Assembly: GCF_014651935.1 (NCBI RefSeq)
Contig: NZ_BMXV01000011.1
Location: 1 to 64,000 of the forward strand
Reading direction: 5' to 3'
From: Marinobacter zhanjiangensis
GTDB taxonomy: Bacteria; Pseudomonadota; Gammaproteobacteria; Pseudomonadales; Oleiphilaceae
Length of the DNA stretch: 64,000 nucleotides
Positions 27,707-34,852 of this stretch are shown piece by piece (within the stretch, counting starts at the first letter, position 1; each line of letters begins with the position of its first letter). The notes below the pieces were generated by a model. The model saw only the letters and a list, made by a program, of their open reading frames with translations. It was not told where the DNA came from and searched no databases. Position numbers and translations under genes: made by a program.

Positions 27707-28789
27707 CTATAGGGGTCGGACCACATCCCTTATGCGCCCGGTTTCCACCAGTTCCATGAATTCCTCACCCAGCCGCGCACTGCGGGCAATCGCCGTGCGC
27801 CAGGTGCGCTCGCGGCCGGCATCGTCACCGGCGAACCGCTCGAAATCCTTCCGGTCCGGTAATTTACGGTCCGGCAATGAATGCAGGTAGTCGCGGGAAG
27901 GGGCCACCAGCAGGACATCCTGCAGACGGTTGGCGTCGCCGCGACGCCAGGGCAGGCTCTTGTCGAACCAGCCGGGAACCACCCGGTCGGTAAAATGGGG
28001 GTACAGCACCACCCCCGGCTGCCGGTAGGGCAGGTCCAGGTGGTAGTCCAGCAAACCGCCGTCCCGATAGACCCCTTGCGGGGCCCCGGGAATATTGCGG
28101 ACGCCGGACATCACCAGGGGGATGGACGCCGACGCCAGCAGGGCAGGAATCAGATTGTCGCGGCTCAGGGCCACATCATGACTGGGAAAGTCCACCAGCT
28201 TCGCCAATGGCGTGGCCAGTCGCCGGTCATGGATAATGCCCCGCTCGAAGAAGCGACCCAGGTGACGGCGGCTGATCGTATTGGCGCTGATAGCCTTCAT
28301 CAGCCCCATGGCCAGGCGGCCACGGGTATCGTCTTCCAGTCCCGGCATGCTGCGCACCACGACAATATTGAGCCGGTACCAGGGGTGCTCGAGAATGGCC
28401 TGCTCCCGTCCACCGAGAAGCTCCTCCAGAAACAGCGTGCTCTTGCGGCTTACCTCGGCCGGGCTGACGCCCCTGGAGAACCGCTGGCAGGTGTAGAGTT
28501 CCGCCAGCTTCGCCAGCTGGGCCGCAGGGTCGTCGGAGGAGGCCACGGCGGCAAACCGCCAGCTGCCGATAGAGGACCCGATCAGCGAGCGCTCCTGGGG
28601 AGCCCGCAACAGCCAGTCGCCAAAGATTGCCCGGTCCAGACCGGACAGCCCCAGGGCCTTGGGGCCGCCCGCCGCGCCCGGAATGACATGCACGTCTTCC
28701 GGTTTCAGCCCGGTTTCCCGGACCCGCGCCATGGCGCGTCTCCCGGCCCTGATGGTCAGAGCCGGCGGGCGGCTGTGGATGGCTGGCAT
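27707..28789 (-). CDS. Patatin-like phospholipase family protein
   Basis: 360 residues of the patatin lipase fold. Nucleophile elbow Gly-Ser-Ser-Ile-Gly (near residue 73) after SLI, oxyanion-type loop GAAGGPKALG near 40, and catalytic-dyad Asp in YRDGGLLDYH near 230. The substrate is unknown; members hydrolyse phospholipid acyl esters. There is no signal peptide. The oxyanion loop departs from the usual Gly-Gly-Gly-x-Arg/Lys-Gly, so activity should not be assumed. Confidence 0.8.
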   Translation of the reverse strand: MPAIHSRPPALTIRAGRRAMARVRETGLKPEDVHVIPGAAGGPKALGLSGLDRAIFGDWLLRAPQERSLIGSSIGSWRFAAVASSDDPAAQLAKLAELYTCQRFSRGVSPAEVSRKSTLFLEELLGGREQAILEHPWYRLNIVVVRSMPGLEDDTRGRLAMGLMKAISANTISRRHLGRFFERGIIHDRRLATPLAKLVDFPSHDVALSRDNLIPALLASASIPLVMSGVRNIPGAPQGVYRDGGLLDYHLDLPYRQPGVVLYPHFTDRVVPGWFDKSLPWRRGDANRLQDVLLVAPSRDYLHSLPDRKLPDRKDFERFAGDDAGRERTWRTAIARSARLGEEFMELVETGRIRDVVRPL

Positions 28790-28958
28790 GGCTGATACCT
28801 CCCTGGAAGTATGACGCTACGGCTTATGCACCGGAGCCCTGTAACCGGCAGCGGAACGCAACGCCGGCATGGGAATTCGGTCGCGAGTTTATCGAACTCC
28901 CGCGGGCACGACTATAACCAGGCCAGTCACTGGTCTTTTTGGGCACAGGCCACGTAAC

Positions 28959-28973
28959 CAGTACTGTTAACAG
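28959..28973. promoter_or_regulatory. Overlapping palindromes upstream of folE
   Basis: CAGTACTG (28959-28966) overlaps CTGTTAACAG (28964-28973); both are perfect palindromes. The pair is flanked by GTAAC direct repeats. A -10-like TACAAT at 28985-28990 follows, so the site would sit over the -35 region of the folE promoter. The binding protein is unknown. Confidence 0.4.
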
Positions 28974-29028
28974 GTAACTTGCCTTACAATGGCGGGTTTA
29001 GTCACGCCGTACCGCAACGGGAAGCATC

Positions 29029-29598
29029 ATGACAGACACTCTCGACTCCCTTTCCGCCCATTACCGGGGCATCATTGAAGGCCTGGGCGAAAACCCGGAC
29101 CGTGAAGGCCTGCAGGACACACCGCAACGGGCTGCCAAGGCCATGCAGTTCCTGACCCGGGGCTATCATCAGTCCCTGGCGGAACTGGTCAACGGCGCCG
29201 TGTTCGAGTCCGCCATGGACGAAATGGTGCTGGTGAAGGACATCGAACTGTACAGCCTGTGTGAGCATCATCTGCTGCCCTTCATCGGCAAGTGCCACAT
29301 CGCCTACATTCCCGACGGCAAGGTTCTGGGTCTGTCGAAGTTTGCCCGCATCGTGGACATGTACGCCCGCCGGTTGCAGATCCAGGAAAACCTGACCCGG
29401 GAGATTGCCGAAGCCGTGGAACAGGTCACCAGCGCCGCGGGCGTCGCGGTGGTTATCGAAGCCCGCCACATGTGCATGATGATGCGCGGCGTGGAGAAAC
29501 AGAACTCGATCATGAAAACCTCGATGATGCTGGGTGGCTTCCGCAAGTCCCAGGCTACCCGCACCGAGTTCCTGCAACTTGTCGCCGCAAGGGACTGA
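29029..29598 (+). CDS. folE: GTP cyclohydrolase I
   Basis: A 189-residue FolE that converts GTP to dihydroneopterin triphosphate. The zinc ligands are in SLCEHHLLPF and the later RHMCMMMRG, and the substrate loop in GLSKFARIVDMYARRLQ is intact. It is followed 4 bp later by folM, which suggests a pterin operon making tetrahydromonapterin, a cofactor used for example by phenylalanine hydroxylase. That link is inferred from the FolM partner. Confidence 0.95.
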   Translation: MTDTLDSLSAHYRGIIEGLGENPDREGLQDTPQRAAKAMQFLTRGYHQSLAELVNGAVFESAMDEMVLVKDIELYSLCEHHLLPFIGKCHIAYIPDGKVLGLSKFARIVDMYARRLQIQENLTREIAEAVEQVTSAAGVAVVIEARHMCMMMRGVEKQNSIMKTSMMLGGFRKSQATRTEFLQLVAARD

Positions 29599-29602
29599 CG
29601 CC

Positions 29603-30328
29603 GTGACCACTCCCGTCGCCGTCATCACCGGTGCCGGCCGCCGGCTCGGCTTTTACACCTGCCAGGCGCTACTGGACCTCGGTTACCGTGTATTTGCCCT
29701 GTATCGTACCACCACCGGCGAGATCGACCAGCTGGCCGCCAGGGGCGCCACGCCCGTGGCCGTGGACCTGGCCGACCCCGCCAGCGTTGACCAGGCACTG
29801 GTAACCATCCGCACCCGGACCCCTGAAGTGCATCTGCTGGTGAACAACGCCTCCGAGTTCACGGCGGATGAAGAGGAAGAAGCTGACCTGGCACGCCAGG
29901 CCGCACGCCTGTTCCAGATCAACAGCATCGCACCGATGATGCTGATGGCCGGACTGAGCAACTGTCTCCGTGCCGGCTGCACGTCCCCTGCCGAACCCAC
30001 GCTGGTGGTCAACATCACCGATATCTTCGTGGAAAAGCCCAACCCGACATTTGCCGCCTACTGCGCCAGCAAGGCGGCGCTGAGTAACCTGACTCTCAGC
30101 TATGCCCGTTCGCTGGCGCCGGAAGTGCGCGTCAACGCCATCATGCCCGGCCCGATCGGCTTTCTGCCGGATCATACCGAAGAGGAACAGGCCCGCGTAC
30201 TGTCGGAAACCCTGTTAGCCCGGGAGGGCGGCTTTGATAGCGTGGTCCAGCAGATTATCGCCCTGCTGGACAACCAGTTCATGACCGGCGCCCTGATTCC
30301 AGTCGATGGTGGCCGGCGCCTCGCCTAG
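29603..30328 (+). CDS. folM: Dihydromonapterin reductase FolM (SDR family)
   Basis: 241 residues of the short-chain dehydrogenase family: N-terminal TGAGRRLG nucleotide-binding motif, NNAS, and the active-site Tyr-x-x-x-Lys in AAYCASKAAL. The Arg-rich start (TGAGRRLG rather than TGxxxGIG) points to FolM/pteridine reductase. Start GTG at 29603 has GGGA upstream; in-frame sequence further upstream lies inside folE. The last 114 bp overlap the opposite-strand folK-like gene. Confidence 0.88.
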   Translation: MTTPVAVITGAGRRLGFYTCQALLDLGYRVFALYRTTTGEIDQLAARGATPVAVDLADPASVDQALVTIRTRTPEVHLLVNNASEFTADEEEEADLARQAARLFQINSIAPMMLMAGLSNCLRAGCTSPAEPTLVVNITDIFVEKPNPTFAAYCASKAALSNLTLSYARSLAPEVRVNAIMPGPIGFLPDHTEEEQARVLSETLLAREGGFDSVVQQIIALLDNQFMTGALIPVDGGRRLA

Positions 30329-30736
30329 GACCCGGCCCCGATAGGGCAGGCGTTCGCCGGAGACAGGTTCCCCCGCCAGCAACTGCCGGTAGTAGGTTTC
30401 GGTAATCGCATTGCCGGTAAACGCCGGGTTGCCAGAGGTTTCCAGTATGTCCACGTCGATAGGCCTGTCGCGCACACCACTGAAAGGATCAGAGCGGTCA
30501 CGGCCGAGCGCCTCTTCCAGTTCATTAAGGTGCTGCTTTACCTGATCCGGCTGCAGATCACTGTGAAACACCGCCAGCGCATTCAGGAAGCTGTTTTCCG
30601 AGTCCATCCCCTGTGGTGCCGTGCGAACCACCGGCGACAGTGACACCGGCCCGAACCGCCGTGCCAGCCGTGCCAGCGCCCGGGGGAGATTCCTTTCCGG
30701 ATCAATGTTGCTACCCAGTCCACACAGATACCACAT
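30215..30736 (-). CDS. folK: Hydroxymethyldihydropterin pyrophosphokinase-like protein
   Basis: 173 residues of HPPK type: GLGSNIDPERNL near the N terminus, SFLNALAVF, and RDRPIDVDIL, which replaces the usual RTLDLDLL-type motif. HPPK phosphorylates 6-hydroxymethyl-dihydropterin with ATP in folate synthesis. It may be a divergent paralogue for a pterin side path, given the facing folE-folM pair. Its C-terminal 38 codons overlap folM in antisense. Confidence 0.8.
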   Translation of the reverse strand: MWYLCGLGSNIDPERNLPRALARLARRFGPVSLSPVVRTAPQGMDSENSFLNALAVFHSDLQPDQVKQHLNELEEALGRDRSDPFSGVRDRPIDVDILETSGNPAFTGNAITETYYRQLLAGEPVSGERLPYRGRVLGEAPATIDWNQGAGHELVVQQGDNLLDHAIKAALPG

Positions 30737-30945
30737 ACCGGTCTCTCACGTTGTTGCTCTATTGATTGGTGCTGCCATCTTCAACAAGCAGTACGGACCG
30801 GGTCTGCATACGGCCCAGTGTGTTGCCTGACCGTTGAACCATGAAACTGGATCTCGATCAACTTTCCCTGCAATTCCCGGTAGGCACACACAAGCTCCAG
30901 CCGTTAATATGCCCTTGTTTTGGTACCCTTGACCGGAGATGACCT

Positions 30946-31377
30946 ATGCCAATACAGCACCCCGAAGAAATCCGAAAGATTCTGGGCGACGTTCGTACCA
31001 TTGCACTTGTCGGCGCCAGTGAAAAAAGCCATCGACCCAGCCACGAGGTCATGGCCTACCTGCAGGGGCGGGGCTATCGCGTGATTCCGGTAAACCCCGG
31101 ACTGGCCGGACAAACCCTGCTGGGTGAGACCGTCTACCCGGATCTGGCATCGGTACCGGGGCCGGTGGACATGGCTGACCTTTTTCTTGCCCCTGAACGG
31201 ACCGGCCCGGTCATCGATGCCGCCATTGCCCGGAATATTCCGGTGATCTGGCTACAAATCGGGGTTATCAATCACGAAGGTGCCGAGCGTGCCGAAGCCG
31301 CCGGCGCCAGGGTTGTCATGGACCGGTGCCCGAAGCAGGAAATACCGCGGCTGGGAATTCCACCAGTAGCAGCCTGA
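30946..31377 (+). CDS. yccU: CoA-binding domain protein (YccU family)
   Basis: 143 residues with a Rossmann-type CoA_binding_2 domain: IALVGASEKSHRPSHEV near residue 20 and YRVIPVNPGLAG, then VDMADLFLAPE and a C-terminal VMDRCPKQE. E. coli YccU and relatives resemble the CoA-binding half of succinyl-CoA synthetase, and their role is unknown. A GGAG lies before the ATG. It stands alone. Confidence 0.85.
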   Translation: MPIQHPEEIRKILGDVRTIALVGASEKSHRPSHEVMAYLQGRGYRVIPVNPGLAGQTLLGETVYPDLASVPGPVDMADLFLAPERTGPVIDAAIARNIPVIWLQIGVINHEGAERAEAAGARVVMDRCPKQEIPRLGIPPVAA

Positions 31378-31452
31378 CGGCAGCTTTTATGCACGGGTAA
31401 TTTCATCGTTTGGTAAAAAAGTCACCTATTGCATAACATACCGATTGCGAAT

Positions 31453-31468
31453 GTGACCGATTAGTCAC
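31453..31468. promoter_or_regulatory. GTGAC-N6-GTCAC inverted repeat
   Basis: A perfect 5-bp inverted repeat with a 6-bp centre, about 83 bp upstream of the GGDEF-EAL start. Another GTCAC lies at 31421-31425. It resembles, but is not, a CRP/Vfr half-site arrangement (that is TGTGA-N6-TCACA). Confidence 0.35.
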
Positions 31469-31550
31469 CCGATCGCTCATACTGTAGGCTTGGTCGCCGC
31501 TAACAGAATAATAACGACATAACTCTAACATCCTGCTTCCGGAGAGCTGT

Positions 31551-33803
31551 GTGCGCCTGAAACGCCCGCTATCTGTTGTCCTTGCCCGTCAGCTGATGAA
31601 GCCGGTGTTTCCGGCGATCATCCTGTTGACGTTTCTGGTGATCGCGACCGGACTCAAGCTGGGGCTGGACTCGGAAGAAGACGCCCAGATCCGCCAGACA
31701 CTGGCTTCCGACACCGACTCCCTGGTCCGCCAGCTGGAGCAGGACTTCCTCAACCACCTGATTGCCCTGCGCCGGATGGCCGACCGTCTGGCCCTGCAAC
31801 CGGACATGCCGCAAGCTGTCTGGCGCGAAGACGCCCGCAACTACCTGCAGGATTTCCAGACATTCCAGGCTATCGAGTGGATTGACCGCCACTTTGTCAT
31901 TCGCTGGCTCGAGCCTGTGGAAGGCAATGCCGATGCACTGGGCTACAATGTCGCCTTTTCCGAAGAACGGAGAGAGGAACTGGAGCGGGCCCGGCAACTG
32001 GGTCGGCTTGATATTTCCGGGGTGATCAACCTGACCCAGGGCGGCACCGGCCTGGTAGCCTATGCCCCGGTAGGATCCGGCGCCGATAACCGTGGCTTCA
32101 TCGCCGGCGTTTTCCGCATGGAAAAGCTGGCCGATGCGCTGATTGCTCCCCGAGTCCACGGCAATTTCTCCCTCGCTCTGATAGAAGATGGCGAAGTGGC
32201 ATTCAGCCTGCCCGCCCGGACTGCCACCAACACCGATTTCAGCCACACCACGGCAGCCAACCTGCCCACGGTACAATGGTCATTGCGAGCCGTCCCCACC
32301 AATGAGTGGATCGACCAATACCGTAGCAACTGGCCATGGGCCACCTTCATCAGCATGGTGGCGCTGGGTTTGCTCGTGTCCCTGAGCACCCTGCTGGCTC
32401 AGGTGGTACTCAAGCGCAACCAGGCTCTGCTGAGAACCCGACAGGATCTCGAGGAAGAGATCGACCAGCGCATTGCTGTCCAGCAGGACCTGGCCCACCT
32501 GAAATCCACCGACCCACTGACGGGCCTGGCCAACCGCCGGTTCTTCATGGAAGACCTGGAGCACACCCTGCTGCAGGCGGAAAGGCAGATGCGTCAGGTC
32601 GGCCTGATCATGATGGACCTCGACCGTTTCCAGATGCTGAACGATTCCCTGGGCCACCAGTTCGGGGATGAGTTGCTGGTGATGGTGTCAGAGCGACTCA
32701 ACCGGTTAAGCGACGAACGGGTAATGGTAGGTTACTCCGGCGGCGACGAGTTCATGATCTGCCAACAGCATGTGGAGGACATCGACGATGTGATCAACCT
32801 GCTGGGCCAGATCAAGGCATGCTTTGCCGAACCGTTTGAAATCGATAACGAGAAACATCACGTCACCGCAACCATGGGCGTCGCTGTCTATCCCCAGAGC
32901 GGAATGGACGCAGATATCCTGCTGCGCAACGCCGACATCGCGCTCTATCGGGCCAAGGAGCAGGGCCGTAATACCTACCAGTTCTATACCGAGGGTATGC
33001 AGGAGCGGGAGGTTCGTCGACTGGAGCTGGACCATGATCTGAGCGAAGCTCTGGCCCGCAACCAGTTCGAGCTTTACTTCCAGCCACAACTGGACCTGGT
33101 CACGTCCCGGGCCTGTAGCGTGGAAGCACTGATCCGCTGGAATCATCCGCAACGGGGCCTGGTACCGCCCGTGGAGTTCATTCCGCTGGCCGAAGAAAGC
33201 GGTCGCATCACGGAAATCGGACGCTGGGTGATCCGTGCTGCCTGTCAGCAGATTCGCAAGTGGCGCGGCACCCCGCTGGAAAACATGCGGATAGCGATCA
33301 ATCTGTCCGGCCGTGAGCTGGGCGAGGCCGATCTGACGGACTACCTGGCACGCTGCTTCAGGGAATTCTCGGTTGAGCCTCAACAGCTGGAAATCGAGCT
33401 GACCGAGCAGACGTTTATCGAGAATGTCGAGCACAACCATCAGCAGATGCGGCGCATCAGTGATCTGGGTGTGCACCTGGCGATTGATGACTTCGGTGTG
33501 GGCTATTCCTCACTGGGTTATCTGAGGGATTTCACGGTGGATCTTCTGAAGATCGACCGCTCGTTCATTACCGATGTCGCCGAGCGACATGATGATGCGG
33601 TAATTACCCGTGCGGTGATCAATCTGGCCCATAACCTGGGCATCCGGGTAGTGGCGGAGGGTGTGGAAACGGAGCAGCAGCTATTGTTCCTGAAGCAGCA
33701 CCATTGTGATATGGCCCAGGGCTATTATATGAGCCGCCCGGTGCCCGCCGGTGATTTGCCGGCAGTGATCGCCCGGGGTCTGTTGCCCGTACGTTCTGCA
33801 TAA
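31551..33803 (+). CDS. CHASE-type sensor with GGDEF and EAL domains
   Basis: 750 residues. Membrane helix (about 17-37), a CHASE-like periplasmic domain (about 45-250), second helix (about 263-285), coiled coil, then a GGDEF domain with intact GGDEF at 397-401 and an EAL domain with Glu-Ala-Leu at 525-527. DDFGVGYSSL, KIDRSFI and AEGVET are also present. Both c-di-GMP synthesis and hydrolysis motifs look intact, so net activity cannot be read from sequence. Start is GTG at 31551 with GGAG 7 bp upstream. It may feed c-di-GMP control of the nearby pilus system; that is inference. Confidence 0.9.
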   Translation: MRLKRPLSVVLARQLMKPVFPAIILLTFLVIATGLKLGLDSEEDAQIRQTLASDTDSLVRQLEQDFLNHLIALRRMADRLALQPDMPQAVWREDARNYLQDFQTFQAIEWIDRHFVIRWLEPVEGNADALGYNVAFSEERREELERARQLGRLDISGVINLTQGGTGLVAYAPVGSGADNRGFIAGVFRMEKLADALIAPRVHGNFSLALIEDGEVAFSLPARTATNTDFSHTTAANLPTVQWSLRAVPTNEWIDQYRSNWPWATFISMVALGLLVSLSTLLAQVVLKRNQALLRTRQDLEEEIDQRIAVQQDLAHLKSTDPLTGLANRRFFMEDLEHTLLQAERQMRQVGLIMMDLDRFQMLNDSLGHQFGDELLVMVSERLNRLSDERVMVGYSGGDEFMICQQHVEDIDDVINLLGQIKACFAEPFEIDNEKHHVTATMGVAVYPQSGMDADILLRNADIALYRAKEQGRNTYQFYTEGMQEREVRRLELDHDLSEALARNQFELYFQPQLDLVTSRACSVEALIRWNHPQRGLVPPVEFIPLAEESGRITEIGRWVIRAACQQIRKWRGTPLENMRIAINLSGRELGEADLTDYLARCFREFSVEPQQLEIELTEQTFIENVEHNHQQMRRISDLGVHLAIDDFGVGYSSLGYLRDFTVDLLKIDRSFITDVAERHDDAVITRAVINLAHNLGIRVVAEGVETEQQLLFLKQHHCDMAQGYYMSRPVPAGDLPAVIARGLLPVRSA

Positions 33804-33881
33804 CCGCTTTCGGGCGCTCCCGTCGCACATGGTAAACTCTGAACAGTCCGACCTTGTTCAAGCCAATCTGACAGGATATCC

Positions 33882-34190
33882 ATGGCCAGCTATCTGACTC
33901 CGGAACAGAACCAGCGCCTTCGCCGCTGGGAAACCATAAACAAGGGCTATTTCATCTTTGCGTTTGTGGCACTGATCGTGCTTCTGGTTTTCAGCAGCCA
34001 GTTGGGCCTGTCCAGTGGCAGCAGCTGGGGGCCTTTGGGGGTTCTTCTGGCGCTGCTGGTTATCCCCATTATCGTTCTCCAGCTCCGCCTCAAATGCCCT
34101 GCCTGCGGCCACTCCATCGGCTGGCAGGCCAAACTGATGGCGCCGGATCAGTGTCGGCATTGTGGTGTTTTTCTCCGGTCCCGCTTTTAG
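33882..34190 (+). CDS. Small membrane protein with C-terminal zinc ribbon
   Basis: 102 residues. Two hydrophobic helices (about 23-40 and 52-67) are followed by a Cys-x-x-Cys pair (CPAC) and a second one (CRHC) near the C terminus, which form a rubredoxin-like zinc ribbon in the cytosol. The function is unknown. AGGA lies before the ATG. It could be a membrane-tethered regulator or assembly factor. Confidence 0.6.
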   Translation: MASYLTPEQNQRLRRWETINKGYFIFAFVALIVLLVFSSQLGLSSGSSWGPLGVLLALLVIPIIVLQLRLKCPACGHSIGWQAKLMAPDQCRHCGVFLRSRF

Positions 34191-34347
34191 TTGTCATGGT
34201 TTCTAAGACTGCTGGTTTGGGTGCCTGGCTCTGGGGTATCCGGGACGGCCCCTGTATTGCGGCGAAGAAAGGCCCCCACTGCCCACCGGACCAGCCCCCG
34301 GTTCAGACCTCACATTCAGCCCCCGCCAGCCAAAATCCAATAAACTC

Positions 34348-34378
34348 TTGACCTATGAGCAACTCACAGGTTCTAGTG
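34348..34378 (+). promoter_or_regulatory. MerR-family metal promoter with 19-bp spacer
   Basis: A -35 TTGACC (34348-34353) and -10-like CTAGTG (34373-34378) are separated by 19 bp, the over-long spacing typical of MerR activators. The spacer and -35 edge hold a near-perfect inverted repeat, ACCTATGAG-CAA-CTCACAGGT (34351-34371; one mismatch). It should drive the merR-copA operon and be controlled by its first product. Confidence 0.8.
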
Positions 34379-34411
34379 TAAGCTTATTATAAGCCCATAA
34401 TGGGAAGCACC

Positions 34412-34852
34412 ATGAAAGTAAGCGACCTGGCGAAAGCGGCAGAGGTAAAGCCGGACACGGTTCGGTTCTACACCCGGGAAAGCCTGTTGAACCCGACCCG
34501 GAATCCGGACAACAACTACCAGCAGTACGATGCCGAAGACCTGCGCCGGCTGCGGTTCGCCCGCAAGGCCCGTCAGCTCGGGTTCTCGCTGCCGGAAATC
34601 CGCTCCATCCTGGATCAGGCAGACGAAAACCACTCCCCCTGCCCCATGGTCCGGGAAGTGTTTGAAGAGCGCCTGGCCGAAGTGGAGAAAGAAATCGCCC
34701 AGCTTCAGCAACTGCGGGAACGCATGAAGAGCGCCCTTACCGCCTGGCAGGCCATGCCCGACGGCACCCCGGATGGCCACACCATCTGCCAGCTGATCGA
34801 ACACTGGGACAATGACCAACCTGCTCACAAGAGAGGCTGCAACCATGGCTGA
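34412..34852 (+). CDS. MerR-family heavy-metal-responsive regulator
   Basis: 146 residues. N-terminal winged helix (KVSDLAKAAEVKPDTVRFYTRE), long dimerisation coiled coil, and metal-ligand candidates Cys77 (SPCPMV), Cys126 (HTICQLIE) and Cys143, a layout nearer ZntR/PbrR than CueR. The neighbouring ATPase and promoter argue for copper or another soft metal. Start at ATG 34412 has GGGAAG upstream; an ATG 12 bp earlier is possible. The stop overlaps the ATPase start by 8 bp. Confidence 0.88.
   Translation: MKVSDLAKAAEVKPDTVRFYTRESLLNPTRNPDNNYQQYDAEDLRRLRFARKARQLGFSLPEIRSILDQADENHSPCPMVREVFEERLAEVEKEIAQLQQLRERMKSALTAWQAMPDGTPDGHTICQLIEHWDNDQPAHKRGCNHG

Noticed and set aside
30841..30942. A 33-codon frame starting MKLDLDQ just before the CoA-binding gene
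   Set aside because: No clear ribosome-binding site, and its second half does not look like protein; it overlaps the leader of the next gene. Could be real but not supported.
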